Positions 41,116-50,762 of a DNA stretch of 64,000 nucleotides are shown here, one piece after another. Positions within the stretch are counted from its first letter, which is position 1, and each line of letters starts with the position of its first letter. Under the pieces are notes generated by a model, which had not been told where the DNA came from, made no database searches, and saw nothing but the letters and a program-made list of their open reading frames with translations. Source of the stretch: Allobosea sp. (GTDB taxonomy: Bacteria; Pseudomonadota; Alphaproteobacteria; Rhizobiales; Beijerinckiaceae); assembly GCF_017308075.1 (NCBI RefSeq), contig NZ_JAFKFX010000029.1, positions 161,691 to 225,690 on the forward strand, written 5' to 3'. The position numbers were made by a program, and so were the translations under genes.

Positions 41116-42117
41116 ATGCTCGACAGCGACATTCGATTGCCTGCCAGCGACGACAGCACACCGGCCCATGTCGGCTTCCTGCTGATCCCGGATTTTGCGC
41201 TGCTGCCCTATGCCTCGGCGATCGAACCCTTGCGCGCTGCCAATCGGCTTTCCGGCCGGTCGCTCTATCGCTGGAGCCATGTTTCGATCGACGGAGCCCC
41301 GGCTTCGGCCTCGAACGGCGTCGCCATCGCCGCCGATGCGAGCGTGGGCGCCGATCTGCGGCTCGACTATCTGTTCGTCTGCGCGGGCGGCAACCCCGCG
41401 CTGTTCCACCATCAGCTGACCTTTGCCTGGCTGCGACAACTCGCGCGGCGTGGCGTGCGGATCGGTGGCGTTTCGGGCGGCCCCTATCTGCTCGCCCGCG
41501 CGAACGTGCTGAGCGGCTATCGCTTCACGCTCCACTGGGAACATGCGCCGGCCTTTCTGGAGGAGTATCCGGACCTCGATCTGCGCCGCTCGCTCTACGA
41601 GATCGACCGCGACCGCCTGACCTGCAGCGGCGGCACGGCCCCGCTCGACATGCTGCATGCCGTGATCGCGCGCGAGCATGGCAGCGAGCTCGCGCTCGCC
41701 GTCAGCGAATGGTTCCTCCAGACCCATGTCCGCGAGGGTGCCGGCCCGCAGCGCATGCCGTTGCGCGAGCGGCTGGGCATCGCGCACGCACCGTTGCTGC
41801 GCGTCATCGGGCGCATGGAGCAGACCATCGAGCATCCCGAGGCGCGCGAGGACCTGGCCAGGCTCGCCAATGTTTCGCTGCGGCAGCTCGAACGCCTGTT
41901 CCGCCAGCATCTCGGGCGGTCGCTGGGCGAACATTACATGGTTCTGCGCGTCGACCGCGCGCGCGACCTGCTGCGGCAGACCAGTCTTTCGATCATGGAG
42001 GTTGCGCTGGCCTGCGGCTTCGCCAGCGCCAGCCATTTCTCGCGCAGCTACAGTGGGCGTTTCGGCCATCCCCCAAGGTCCGAGCGGCTGATGCAGCCCC
42101 CGATTACTCGACGCTAA
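41116..42117 (+). CDS. GlxA/GbdR-like AraC-family regulator
   Basis: 333 residues from the ATG at 41116 (MLDSDIRLPASDDSTPAHVG). An in-frame ATG at 41059 would add 19 residues but would overlap the soxB start codon. The N-terminal two thirds is a DJ-1/PfpI-type domain (VGFLLIPDFALLPYASAIEP, IGGVSGGPYLLARAN). The C-terminus holds two AraC helix-turn-helices (LARLANVSLRQLERLFRQHL; VALACGFASASHFSRSYSGR). Relatives such as GbdR and SouR sense glycine betaine, dimethylglycine or sarcosine and activate sox genes. Its divergent position supports that role here. Confidence 0.85.
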   Translation: MLDSDIRLPASDDSTPAHVGFLLIPDFALLPYASAIEPLRAANRLSGRSLYRWSHVSIDGAPASASNGVAIAADASVGADLRLDYLFVCAGGNPALFHHQLTFAWLRQLARRGVRIGGVSGGPYLLARANVLSGYRFTLHWEHAPAFLEEYPDLDLRRSLYEIDRDRLTCSGGTAPLDMLHAVIAREHGSELALAVSEWFLQTHVREGAGPQRMPLRERLGIAHAPLLRVIGRMEQTIEHPEAREDLARLANVSLRQLERLFRQHLGRSLGEHYMVLRVDRARDLLRQTSLSIMEVALACGFASASHFSRSYSGRFGHPPRSERLMQPPITRR

Positions 42118-42206
42118 ATGTCAAGAACGCGTCGCATGGGGGCAATTCCGCAGGCCGATCCACCGGAAGTCTAGAGCTTCAAATAAAAGACAGGGGATCG
42201 CGACCG

Positions 42207-43028
42207 ATGAAGAAGCTCACCGCTCTCGCTTTGGCATTCGCCGCCACGCTCGCCGCCGCGCCGGCCTTCGCTCAAGACACCCTGGCCAAGATCAAGGAGA
42301 AGGGTGTCCTCACCGTCGGCGTCAAGAACGACTACAAGCCGTGGGGCTTCCTCGATCCGTCGGGCAAGATCGTCGGCCTCGAAATCGATCTCGCCCAGGA
42401 GGTCGCCAACAAGATCGGCGTCAAGCTCGAGATGGTCCCGGTCATCGCCGCCAACCGCATCGAGTTCCTGCGCCAGGGCCGCATCGACCTGATGATCGCG
42501 ACGCTCGGTGACACCGCCGAGCGGCGCAAGCAGATCGGCATGATCGAGCCGAACTACTATGCCGGCGCGACCAATGTGCTCGCGCCGAAGAGCGCCGGCC
42601 TCAAGAAATGGGAAGACCTGAAGGGCCGCAAGGTCTGTGCCGTCCAGGGCGCCTATTACAACCGCCGCGTCTCGCAGGTGTATTCGCCGGAGCTCGTCGT
42701 GTTCCCCTCGGTGCCGGACGGTCTCAACGCGCTGCGGGGCAATAACTGCGTCGCCTTCCTCTTCGACGACACGCTCATCGTTTCGACGCTTTCGAGCGGC
42801 GATCCGAAATGGGCCAATTACGAGATGCCGCTCAACTCGGAGGACCCGCAGCTCTGGGCCGTGGCCGTTCGGCTCGACGATCTCGATGGAGCTTTCGGCA
42901 AGCTGCTGAAGGACATGTCGGTCGAATGGCACAAGAGCGGTAAGCTGCTAGCGCTCGAGACCAAATGGGGGATCAAGCAGAGCCCCTACCTGATCGAGAC
43001 CAACAAGAAGCTGAAGAGCGGTTCGTAA
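42207..43028 (+). CDS. Amino-acid ABC transporter periplasmic binding protein
   Basis: 273 residues from the ATG at 42207. The signal peptide is KKLTALALAFAATLAAAPAF with cleavage after AFA. The family 3 binding-protein start follows: LTVGVKNDYKPWGFLDPSGK, then IVGLEIDLAQEVANKIGV. Such proteins bind polar amino acids or related quaternary and N-methyl compounds. It heads the operon for two permeases and an ATPase. Its neighbours suggest sarcosine, a betaine or an opine-like ligand. Confidence 0.92.
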   Translation: MKKLTALALAFAATLAAAPAFAQDTLAKIKEKGVLTVGVKNDYKPWGFLDPSGKIVGLEIDLAQEVANKIGVKLEMVPVIAANRIEFLRQGRIDLMIATLGDTAERRKQIGMIEPNYYAGATNVLAPKSAGLKKWEDLKGRKVCAVQGAYYNRRVSQVYSPELVVFPSVPDGLNALRGNNCVAFLFDDTLIVSTLSSGDPKWANYEMPLNSEDPQLWAVAVRLDDLDGAFGKLLKDMSVEWHKSGKLLALETKWGIKQSPYLIETNKKLKSGS

Positions 43029-43036
43029 CCTCGGGG

Positions 43037-43077
43037 CGTCATTCCCCGGCAGCGTTTGCGCGAGCCGAGGAATGACG
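43037..43077 (+). terminator. Attenuator-like hairpin after the binding-protein gene
   Basis: CGTCATTCC (43037-43045) pairs exactly with GGAATGACG (43069-43077), and an inner CGGC with GCCG. It lies just after the binding-protein stop and before the permease genes, so it may reduce read-through and raise the ratio of binding protein to channel. It also has the look of a dispersed REP-type repeat. Confidence 0.55.
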
Positions 43078-43153
43078 CGACCTGATCGCTGGCGGCTGGA
43101 ATGGCCAGGCTTCGCCCGATCATGACACGCCAGCCATACCCGAGATTTCGGAC

Positions 43154-43894
43154 ATGATCGCAGCCTTCTTCGAGCGCCTGAACGACACGCAGGGGCTCAA
43201 TTTCTCGATCTTCTACGATGCGTTCGATCGCTCGCGCTTCCTGACGGGACTGTGGACGACGACCTATATCTGCGTCCTGTCGATCCTGGCTTCGCTCGTG
43301 ATCGGGCTTCTTGGCGTCTGGGTCGCGGGCAGCGGCTCCCGGTTCGGCCGGCTTCTCGTGCGGATCTACGTCCAGTTCTTCCGCAACACGCCGCCGCTGG
43401 TGCAGCTTTCCTTCTTCTACTTCGCCGTCGGCGGCCTGCTGCCGACGGTCTCGGACGGCTTCGGCGGCCAATCCCCGCTCGTCAGCGGCACGGGCTGGGC
43501 GATCATCGCCTTCTCGCTCTTCGCCGGCGCTTTCAATGTCGAGATTTTTCGTGCCGGCATCGAGGCCGTCCCCGAGACGATGGTCGAGGCGGCCGAATCA
43601 CTCGGCTATACCCGCTTTCAACTCTGGCGCCAGATCGTGCTGCCGCTCGCCTTCCGCATCTGCCTGCCGGCGCTGAACAACAACCTCGTCAACCTCGTGA
43701 AGACCACCACGCTCGCCTATGCGATCGGGGTGCCCGAACTGCTCTATGCGGCGTCGCAGATCTGGTCGGAGATGTTCAACGTCCGCGAGATGATGAATGT
43801 CCTGCTCGTCGTCTATGTACTGCTCGTCGCGGTGCTGGTCTGGGTGATGCACCGTTGGGAAAAGGCCATGCGCATTCCGGGCTATATGCCATGA
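43154..43894 (+). CDS. Polar amino-acid ABC transporter permease 1
   Basis: 246 residues with about five membrane segments. The HisMQ-type signature is visible in [20 protein letters not shown] and in the EAA loop region [20 protein letters not shown] with [11 protein letters not shown]. It pairs with the next permease. The stop overlaps the next start as ATGA. Confidence 0.92.
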   Translation: MIAAFFERLNDTQGLNFSIFYDAFDRSRFLTGLWTTTYICVLSILASLVIGLLGVWVAGSGSRFGRLLVRIYVQFFRNTPPLVQLSFFYFAVGGLLPTVSDGFGGQSPLVSGTGWAIIAFSLFAGAFNVEIFRAGIEAVPETMVEAAESLGYTRFQLWRQIVLPLAFRICLPALNNNLVNLVKTTTLAYAIGVPELLYAASQIWSEMFNVREMMNVLLVVYVLLVAVLVWVMHRWEKAMRIPGYMP

Positions 43895-44742
43895 GGACCG
43901 GCGCCACCGACCTTCCGGTCCTGAAGCCGTTTCGCGCGGGGCCGATCGCGCCGAGCGGGCTCGCGGCACCGATGCTGCTGAGCGCCGGTCTCGTTGCGGG
44001 CGTTGCCCTCGTCTTCGCCGCTTCGCTCGCCGTGGCGCAGTCGACCGGGCCGGCGGCTCGCGACAGCGCCATGACGATCCTGTGGCGCTGGGCGCCCTTG
44101 ATCTTCCAGGGCTTCCTGTTCAATCTTCTGATCAGCTTCCTGTCGATGGCGCTGGGGACAGCGGTCGGCGTGCTCTTCGGCATCGGCCAGGTTTCGCCAT
44201 CCGCCGCCCTACGGAGGCCGGCTTGGGCTGCGACACAGTTCTTCCGCAATGCCCCCTGGCTCGTCCTGCTGTTCTACGCGATGTTCCTGCTGCCCTTCGA
44301 ACTGAAGCTGGGGCCGGTCACCATCGCGTTTCCGGCCTGGATCAAGGCGATCATCGGGCTGGCGCTCCCGGTCGCGGCGAACGTCTCCGAGATCGTGCGC
44401 GGCGGCATCCGCTCGATCCCCTCGGGCCAGTGGGAATCCGCCGAGTCCCTGGCCTTCAACCGCCGCCAGACGATGTGGATGATCATCCTGCCGCAAGCCT
44501 TCAAGCGGATGATCCCGCCCTGGATGAACCTCTACGCCATCCTGACCATGGCGACGACGCTGATCTCGGTGGTCGGCATCCAGGACGGGCTGACGGTGAC
44601 GCGCGCCGCCCTCGCCGCCGAAAGCAGGCCGGAGCTGATGCTGCCGATGTACCTGCTGCTCCTGCTGATGTTCTTCGCCTACTGCTATCCGATCGCGCGT
44701 CTCACCATCGCGCTCGAACGCCGCTTCAACGTGAAGGGATGA
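43891..44742 (+). CDS. Polar amino-acid ABC transporter permease 2
   Basis: 283 residues from the ATG at 43891. It has an N-terminal extension with one extra hydrophobic segment ([20 protein letters not shown]). The permease core then contains [20 protein letters not shown] and the EAA-type loop [20 protein letters not shown], followed by [16 protein letters not shown]. It forms the channel with permease 1. Confidence 0.92.
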   Translation: MRTGATDLPVLKPFRAGPIAPSGLAAPMLLSAGLVAGVALVFAASLAVAQSTGPAARDSAMTILWRWAPLIFQGFLFNLLISFLSMALGTAVGVLFGIGQVSPSAALRRPAWAATQFFRNAPWLVLLFYAMFLLPFELKLGPVTIAFPAWIKAIIGLALPVAANVSEIVRGGIRSIPSGQWESAESLAFNRRQTMWMIILPQAFKRMIPPWMNLYAILTMATTLISVVGIQDGLTVTRAALAAESRPELMLPMYLLLLLMFFAYCYPIARLTIALERRFNVKG

Positions 44743-44744
44743 TC

Positions 44745-45497
44745 ATGGCCGCCAAGCATCAACTCGGCGAGCCCGTCGTCGTCGTCGAAGGCGTCGAGAA
44801 GGCGTTCGGCGCCTTCCCGGTCCTGAAGGATGTCAGTCTAACTATCCGCCGCGGCGAAACCGTCTGCATCATCGGCCCGTCGGGCTCGGGCAAGTCGACG
44901 CTGTTGCGCTGCATCAACGCGCTGGTGCCGATCGGCAAGGGCTCGATCACCGTCGCCGGCCGGCAGGTCAACGACCCCGCGCTCGACAAGCTGGCCCTGC
45001 GCCGGGACGTCGGCATCGTCTTCCAGCAATACAACCTGTTCCCGCACAAGACCGCCCTGCAGAACGTGATGATGGCGCCGATCCACGTCCTGAAGCAGGA
45101 CCGGGGCGAGGTCGAGGAGCGGGCCAAGCAGCTGCTCGCCAAGGTCGGCCTGTCACACAAGCATGACGCCTATCCGGGCGAGCTTTCGGGAGGGCAGCAG
45201 CAGCGCGTCGCGATCGCGCGCTCGCTGGCGATGAACCCGAAGGTGATGCTGTTCGACGAGGTCACCGCGGCGCTCGACCCCGAGACCAAGAAGGAGGTGC
45301 TCGTCGCCATCCGCGATCTCGCCGCCGAAGGTATGACCTGCATCCTCGTCACCCATGAGATGGGCTTTGCCCGCGAGGTCGCGGATCGCGTCTATTTCAC
45401 CGATGGAGGCGTCATCGTCGAGCATGCGCCGCCAGCCGAGTTCTTCGGCGCGCCGCGCGAGGCCCGCACCCGCGCCTTTCTCGACCAGGTGCTTTGA
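44745..45497 (+). CDS. Polar amino-acid ABC transporter ATPase
   Basis: 250 residues from the ATG at 44745. An ATG at 44739 overlaps the previous stop but is too close to the GAAGGG ribosome site. Walker A is [15 protein letters not shown], the Q-loop [20 protein letters not shown], the signature [20 protein letters not shown], Walker [14 protein letters not shown], and the H-loop VTHEMGF. It closely resembles GlnQ/HisP-type ATPases. Confidence 0.94.
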   Translation: MAAKHQLGEPVVVVEGVEKAFGAFPVLKDVSLTIRRGETVCIIGPSGSGKSTLLRCINALVPIGKGSITVAGRQVNDPALDKLALRRDVGIVFQQYNLFPHKTALQNVMMAPIHVLKQDRGEVEERAKQLLAKVGLSHKHDAYPGELSGGQQQRVAIARSLAMNPKVMLFDEVTAALDPETKKEVLVAIRDLAAEGMTCILVTHEMGFAREVADRVYFTDGGVIVEHAPPAEFFGAPREARTRAFLDQVL

Positions 45498-45574
45498 CGC
45501 GAGATGCCGCAAGCCGGCCGGCCGATGCGGCCCGCCAGCCCAAGAATGCCAGCCGTCATTCGAGATCGAATCCC

Positions 45575-47185
45575 ATGAACGTTCCCGCTTCAGATCCGAA
45601 ATCCGTGACCGGCAAGCCGCTGGTCATCGACGAGAGAGTCGATGTTCTGGTGATCGGCGGAGGAGCGGCCGGGCTCGAAGCTGCGATCGGGGCGGCAGCG
45701 CGCGGATTCGGCGTCCTTCTGGTGGACGAGAACCCTGTGCCCATCAGGACGATGGGCGACGACGTGCCGCTGCATTTCGGGCAGGGCATGGCTGCCAATG
45801 CCCGCAACCGCAACGCGATGATGGAAGCGTTCGTCGCCTCCGAGCCGCGGATCGAAGAAGCCTTCGAGGCCGGCATCGACGTTCGCCTCGGCACGGCCTG
45901 CTGGGGGCTCTACGCCAACGGCGCCTCGCTCGGCTGGATGCCGGGGCTCGTCGTGGGGCTTGCCGACGAGGAGCGCAGCCTCCTGGTCGAGGCGCAGCAT
46001 GTGATCTTCGCCTGCGGCAGGCGCGACATGGGGCTCGGCTTTCCCGGTTGGGAGAAGCCGGGCGTGATGGGTGCCACCGCGGCGCTCAATCTCGCGACCC
46101 GATATGGCGCCCTCGGGCCGCAACGGGTCGTCGTTCTCGGCTCCAGCACTGAGGCGCTGACGACGGCGTTGGCCCTGCGCGAGACCGGGGTCGCGATCGT
46201 CGCGATCGTCGAGCAGGCGCACGGTGGCGTTGGCGATGCGGCCTTGCTGGCGAATCTGCGTAACGGCGGGACCGAAATCCTGACGGGCCATGTCGTGCGC
46301 GCGGCTGTCGGACACGACGGCGTCGAAGCGGCCAGCGTTGGTCCCCTCGACGACACGGGGCATCCGGTCGGCGAGGAGCGCACCCTGGCCTGCGATGGCA
46401 TCGTGCTCGCGGTCGGAGCCACGCCCGTCATCGATCTCATCGATGCCGGCGGCTGCAAGGTGGCGTTCCAGCCCGAGCGCGGCGGCTATGCGCCGATCCT
46501 CGACGCCAGCCAGCAAACCAGCATCGCCAATGTCTATGCGGTCGGTGACTGCGCCGGCATCTGGGCGGCCAAGACACGCGACCGCGCGATTGCCGAGGCG
46601 GAGGCTGTGCGCGCCGTCGCCGCGCTCGGTGCCGCTGCAACCGATGTCCGGACCGAGCTGCCGCCGGCTCCAGAATATGACATCTCAGCCTATCGTCTGG
46701 CCTGGGTCCGCGCGAGCGTCGTCGAGGCGCGCGCCGAATTCCATGTCTGCCAGTGCGAGGAGGTGACGGCACGCGAGATCCTCGAGATCCGGCCGCCGCG
46801 TTATCTTGACTGGCGGGACGAACGCCGCAACGACCGTTCGCTGTCGGCGCTGCTCGGCGAGGGGCCGCCCAATCCCGATCAGGTGAAACGGCTGACACGC
46901 GCCGGTATGGGCCCGTGCCAAGGCCGGCGCTGCCGGGAGCAGGTCGCGGCCCTGCTGGCGCTCGGCGCCGCGCAGCCCCTGTCCGCCATCCCGCTCGCCA
47001 GCTACCGCGCACCGGCGCGGCCGATGCCGCTGTCGATGACGGCTCATGTGCCCGAAGCGCCGGAGCAGGCGGAACATTGGGACACCTGGTTCGGCATGCA
47101 CGCGCAATGGGTCCCGTTCTGGGAGGTCCCGGAGCGCTACACCGTCGCGACCAATGACGCGACCGGCCCTGTCGCGAGCGAGTGA
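45575..47185 (+). CDS. HcnB/OoxA-like FAD oxidoreductase alpha subunit with C-terminal [2Fe-2S]-type Cys motif
   Basis: 536 residues from the ATG at 45575. The FAD motif is VLVIGGGAAGLEAAIGAAAR, with a second nucleotide-binding region VVVLGSSTEALTTALALRET. The C-terminus carries a BFD-like cluster motif, FHVCQCEEVTAREIL and later GMGPCQGRRCREQV. This is the layout of the alpha subunits of hydrogen cyanide synthase, opine oxidase and proline or hydroxyproline dehydrogenases. It would pass electrons from the beta subunit encoded next. The small [2Fe-2S] gamma subunit seen in some relatives is not found nearby. Confidence 0.85.
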   Translation: MNVPASDPKSVTGKPLVIDERVDVLVIGGGAAGLEAAIGAAARGFGVLLVDENPVPIRTMGDDVPLHFGQGMAANARNRNAMMEAFVASEPRIEEAFEAGIDVRLGTACWGLYANGASLGWMPGLVVGLADEERSLLVEAQHVIFACGRRDMGLGFPGWEKPGVMGATAALNLATRYGALGPQRVVVLGSSTEALTTALALRETGVAIVAIVEQAHGGVGDAALLANLRNGGTEILTGHVVRAAVGHDGVEAASVGPLDDTGHPVGEERTLACDGIVLAVGATPVIDLIDAGGCKVAFQPERGGYAPILDASQQTSIANVYAVGDCAGIWAAKTRDRAIAEAEAVRAVAALGAAATDVRTELPPAPEYDISAYRLAWVRASVVEARAEFHVCQCEEVTAREILEIRPPRYLDWRDERRNDRSLSALLGEGPPNPDQVKRLTRAGMGPCQGRRCREQVAALLALGAAQPLSAIPLASYRAPARPMPLSMTAHVPEAPEQAEHWDTWFGMHAQWVPFWEVPERYTVATNDATGPVASE

Positions 47186-47193
47186 GAGCCATC

Positions 47194-48360
47194 ATGAGCG
47201 AGATCAAGGGAGCATCCGTCGTCATCGTGGGGGGCGGCGTTACGGGCCTCTCGGCCGGTTGGTGGCTGGCGCGCGACGGCGTCGACGTGCTGGTCATCGA
47301 GAAGGGCATGATCGGCTGGGAGGCGTCCGGCCGTAACGGTGGTGGCTGTTCTCACCATCACTCCCCACTCTTCGCCGAGGAGCAGCGGCTGTGGCCGATC
47401 ATGGACGAATTGCTCGGCTACCCGACCGAGTTTAGCGGTGGGCGCATCCGGCTCGCCGCCAGCGAGCACCAGATGATGCTCTATGGGCGCGCCCTGCGAA
47501 ACGCGGAGCGCCAGGGCTTTGCCTCCGAGGTGCTGGACGTGCAGCAGGCCAAGGCGATGGTGCCTCTAGCGGGGGACACCATCGTCGGCGGCTATCACTA
47601 CAAGTTCGGCGGTCACGCCAACCCGCATCGCACGCTGCAGGGCTACGCCTGGGCGATGCAGGATCATGGTGGGCGCTTGCTCCAGCATACGACTGTCACC
47701 GGCTTCCGCTGCGAGGGTGGTCGGGTGACGGCTGTCGAGACCGATCGCGGCCCGATCGGCTGCGATAGCCTCGTCCTGGCCGCAGGCCCGCAGACCGGGC
47801 GCCTTTCGGCCATGCTTGGGCAGGAAGTGCCCGTGCAGTCGGCCCGCTGCGAGATGATCGTCACCGAACCGCTGCCGCTGATGCCGCTCGGCGGGGTCGA
47901 CGGCTGCGGCCTCTACGGCCGCCAGACGTTGCGAGGCAACCTAGCCTATGGCGGCGGGCCGCATGAGTGGTTGACCATGGCCGAGCAGGGCTCCCCTGCC
48001 AAGCCCACGACGCCACTAATGCTGCACATGGGCCGGCGTCTCGCTGAGTTGCTGCCGAAGGCGGCCCACGCCCGCATCATCCGCTCCTGGGCCGGCGTAA
48101 TCGAGAATACGCCGGACGGGCGCCCGGTGATCGACAGACTCGACTCGCAGGCGAATGTCGTGGTCGCGACACTCTCGAGCGTCGGCTTCGGCCTGTCTCC
48201 GGCGAGCGGCCATGCGATCCGCGATCTCGTGCTCGACGGGACCTGCAGCTTCGCCGAAATCTCGACCTTCAAGCTGTCGCGCTTCGCGGAGCTGGAGCCG
48301 AACTGGCGGGAGTTGCAAGGCTGGCAGGTGACGGCGGCGGCAGAGGCGCTGGCGGCGTAG
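47194..48360 (+). CDS. DAO-family FAD oxidoreductase, HcnC/OoxB-like beta subunit
   Basis: 388 residues from the ATG at 47194. The FAD site begins ASVVIVGGGVTGLSAGWWLA, and the flavin-contact segment is WEASGRNGGGCSHHHSPLF, where one more Cys/His group is present than usual. The C-terminal flavin loop includes IRSWAGVIENTPDGRPVIDR. The family oxidises amines or imino acids such as sarcosine, D-amino acids, proline or opines. With the alpha subunit 9 bases upstream it probably forms a membrane-linked dehydrogenase that feeds electrons to the respiratory chain. Confidence 0.85.
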   Translation: MSEIKGASVVIVGGGVTGLSAGWWLARDGVDVLVIEKGMIGWEASGRNGGGCSHHHSPLFAEEQRLWPIMDELLGYPTEFSGGRIRLAASEHQMMLYGRALRNAERQGFASEVLDVQQAKAMVPLAGDTIVGGYHYKFGGHANPHRTLQGYAWAMQDHGGRLLQHTTVTGFRCEGGRVTAVETDRGPIGCDSLVLAAGPQTGRLSAMLGQEVPVQSARCEMIVTEPLPLMPLGGVDGCGLYGRQTLRGNLAYGGGPHEWLTMAEQGSPAKPTTPLMLHMGRRLAELLPKAAHARIIRSWAGVIENTPDGRPVIDRLDSQANVVVATLSSVGFGLSPASGHAIRDLVLDGTCSFAEISTFKLSRFAELEPNWRELQGWQVTAAAEALAA

Positions 48361-48493
48361 GGGCCGTCAGGCCCGCATCGCTACGCGCTTTTCGGTAGGG
48401 GCCTGAGCCTGATCGACCTCTCTCTCCCTACCGGATACCATCCTTCCAGCAAGGCCTGCGCCTTCGTCGCCGTTCTGGAAGAGACCTTCGCTA

Positions 48494-50395
48494 TCAGGCT
48501 GCGGCGGACAGTCGAGTAGGTATGGGCGGTTTCCCGGGTCCCGTGAGAAGCGCACCTCCTCGTGGGGACGGGCCGTTTGAACCTCGCTGGGGCGGCGCAG
48601 TTGTCGTGTATAAGTGCGTCATAAGTCCCTTATAGGCGGAGCTGGCCGCAGCCCCGACGAGCTTCTTCTCGGCCGGAACGTCAAATACGTACACGCGTCC
48701 ACCAATGCATTCCGAGCGGTACGCGGCGCCATCGCTCGCCATCCACGTCCCGCTGGTCATGCAGCCAACCCGATGGCCGTCGATGACAAGCGCCCGCGCG
48801 ATCAGCTCGGGTGCTATCGCCACGCGCTCGCTGGGCGCGCACCGCGCGTTCCAGAGGGCCGCCCCTTTCAAGTGATCTTGCACAAGGTTCTTCATCTTGA
48901 GCAGGGCAAGGGGACTGCACTCCGAGCGGAACGCGACCAGGATCGCAGGGGCCATCCGTCGTGTTTCCCGAGGGGCCGCGGTCGCGTGGTGGACGACGAC
49001 GTCTTTCATGGTCGTCTTGAAAGCTTCGAACCGAACGGGCCTGGGCCTCGACGGGGCGAAGCGGACGGCCACTTCGCGGCCCGTGTCCTCTTTCAGGGTT
49101 ACGACCCGCTCAGCCGTCTTCACCGATCTCGTCCGCGGCTTTTCGATGAGGCGTCCGTGTATCAGACGGGCGAGCCGGAGCAGGATCGCCAGTCGTCGAC
49201 GGGGCCTGCCGATCGCGGACCCCACACCTTGCATCCGGGTCAGGCGGATCGCGCATCGCGTCATCTCTTTGAGTGACGGCTCGTCCAGGCGAGCGCCAAG
49301 CGCTTCCATCAACATGCGGTTCCGTGTCTCGCGCCCCACGTTCCCGGTTGCCGCATCATAACGCGACGCAGCCCGTCGTGCGTTCCGCAGGATCTCGAGA
49401 ATGTCCTTCCGACAGCCATTTCCGAGATCGGCGACGACAGGGGCGCGGCGCGGCCGTTCCCTGACATTTCCGTCTTCATCGAAGGAGAACCGATGAATGT
49501 CCGCGGGATTCGGGATAACGAACATGGCCTTCGTGATCGGTCTGAACTGCCGGCGCCAGACCTTGAATCCGCCCAGTGGTCTATAGAATTTCTTGCCGCG
49601 CACGACCTCGGCGAGCGCGAGCGCCTCGCAATCGGTCATCCCTACGTTGATGAACAGCTCGGGAGCGATGCAGTATCGGACGAGTGACTGTGCCGTGTCC
49701 CCAGCCTTGAAGGGATCGACGCGCGCGTAGTGCGATGGCGCCCGCTGCTTGATGTCCTCGACAAGGGCGGCAAAGCGCGACGAAGGAAGCCGGTTGTGGT
49801 CAATGATGACGTGACAATGCACATGGAAGGCCAGTTTCCCGGAGGCGGTCCGGTGGGCTTTCACCTCGGTGTTCGCGAAGATCACATCGACCTTGAACTT
49901 CGATGCTATGTGATCCGCGATGCGGGAGATGGTCCGGGACATGCTCGCGATAATCCGGTCCAGATCCTCCATAGCGTGGAGACCACAGCCGAGAACGACG
50001 GTGGAGCCAGAAACCTGATGCTCCGAGACGTATACACCCAGTTCCTGTCGGACGTGACGCGTGTTCAGCATCATGACGGCCGGTATGAAGTTATTGTTGC
50101 GGAAGCCCCGAGGAACCGCACGCTCCTTCAACGTCACCAGGTTGATCTCGGTCAGTTCGGGCGCACGCCGAAACGCCGTGCCGCCGGCCCGCTCGATGGC
50201 CGCGGCCACGTCAGCCGATCGAGCCAGGATTTCCTGCCGGGAGGCCTGGGCAAGTTCCCAGGCCTCCTCGCTCATCGCCTCTTGTCCGGTCCTCGCGCGG
50301 TCGACGGCACCCCGGCTGGTGCTCGCGAGCCGCTTCAGGCGGCGACCGCTGCTGGTTGTTCCAAGCGCGGGCAGGCTAGTCATATGGGTTGGCAT
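48494..50395 (-). CDS. HUH-type replication initiator-like protein
   Basis: 633 residues from an ATG at 50395; the ATG at 50383 is equally possible, and neither has a clear ribosome site. The HUH motif is in KLAFHVHCHVIIDHNRL (near residues 168-184). A downstream Tyr lies in SLVRYCIAPELF, the place of the catalytic Tyr in rolling-circle Rep and IS91-type proteins. The C-terminal 350 residues are basic (RKDILEILRNARRAASRYD and similar) and were not recognised. The protein probably nicks DNA to start plasmid-type replication. It is adjacent to fragments of transferred genes, so this stretch is likely a relic of a second mobile element. Confidence 0.7.
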   Translation of the reverse strand: MPTHMTSLPALGTTSSGRRLKRLASTSRGAVDRARTGQEAMSEEAWELAQASRQEILARSADVAAAIERAGGTAFRRAPELTEINLVTLKERAVPRGFRNNNFIPAVMMLNTRHVRQELGVYVSEHQVSGSTVVLGCGLHAMEDLDRIIASMSRTISRIADHIASKFKVDVIFANTEVKAHRTASGKLAFHVHCHVIIDHNRLPSSRFAALVEDIKQRAPSHYARVDPFKAGDTAQSLVRYCIAPELFINVGMTDCEALALAEVVRGKKFYRPLGGFKVWRRQFRPITKAMFVIPNPADIHRFSFDEDGNVRERPRRAPVVADLGNGCRKDILEILRNARRAASRYDAATGNVGRETRNRMLMEALGARLDEPSLKEMTRCAIRLTRMQGVGSAIGRPRRRLAILLRLARLIHGRLIEKPRTRSVKTAERVVTLKEDTGREVAVRFAPSRPRPVRFEAFKTTMKDVVVHHATAAPRETRRMAPAILVAFRSECSPLALLKMKNLVQDHLKGAALWNARCAPSERVAIAPELIARALVIDGHRVGCMTSGTWMASDGAAYRSECIGGRVYVFDVPAEKKLVGAAASSAYKGLMTHLYTTTAPPQRGSNGPSPRGGALLTGPGKPPIPTRLSAAA

Positions 50396-50762
50396 CGAGG
50401 ACGTCCGGCGAAGGTGGAGGAGCGTTTCCGCTCGCCGACGTTCTTCGCCCCCGCAGCGCGGTGATTAGCCCCCTCAAGAGGGGCGGGCGTCACGGCACGA
50501 CCCGGTGACCTTCTCCGATAGCCACCGCGACCACTCTCACCGGCTCGAGCGGCAGGCCTGCATCGGGGTGAACCGGCCCGAATCGATGCTGTCTACATTC
50601 TGATCTCGCAGCCGATCGGAGTCCACGGGGCTCCATCTTGGCTCGGCGGAATCGGACCGGCGAGTCAAGCATTGCTAGATGGCGGCCATCTGCCGCCAAA
50701 GCCTTGTTGTCAACGGCATACCGCTGCCTATGCATCCTTCGTCTTCAAGCGGAGCTGGGTGC
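50396..50762. other. Gap without a recognised gene
   Basis: 367 bases. A GC-rich hairpin follows the Rep gene start near 50465-50490 (CCCCTC/GAGGGG). A minus-strand frame at 50490-50735 ends in a plausible coding-like tail but matches no family. No gene is called. Confidence 0.35.
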
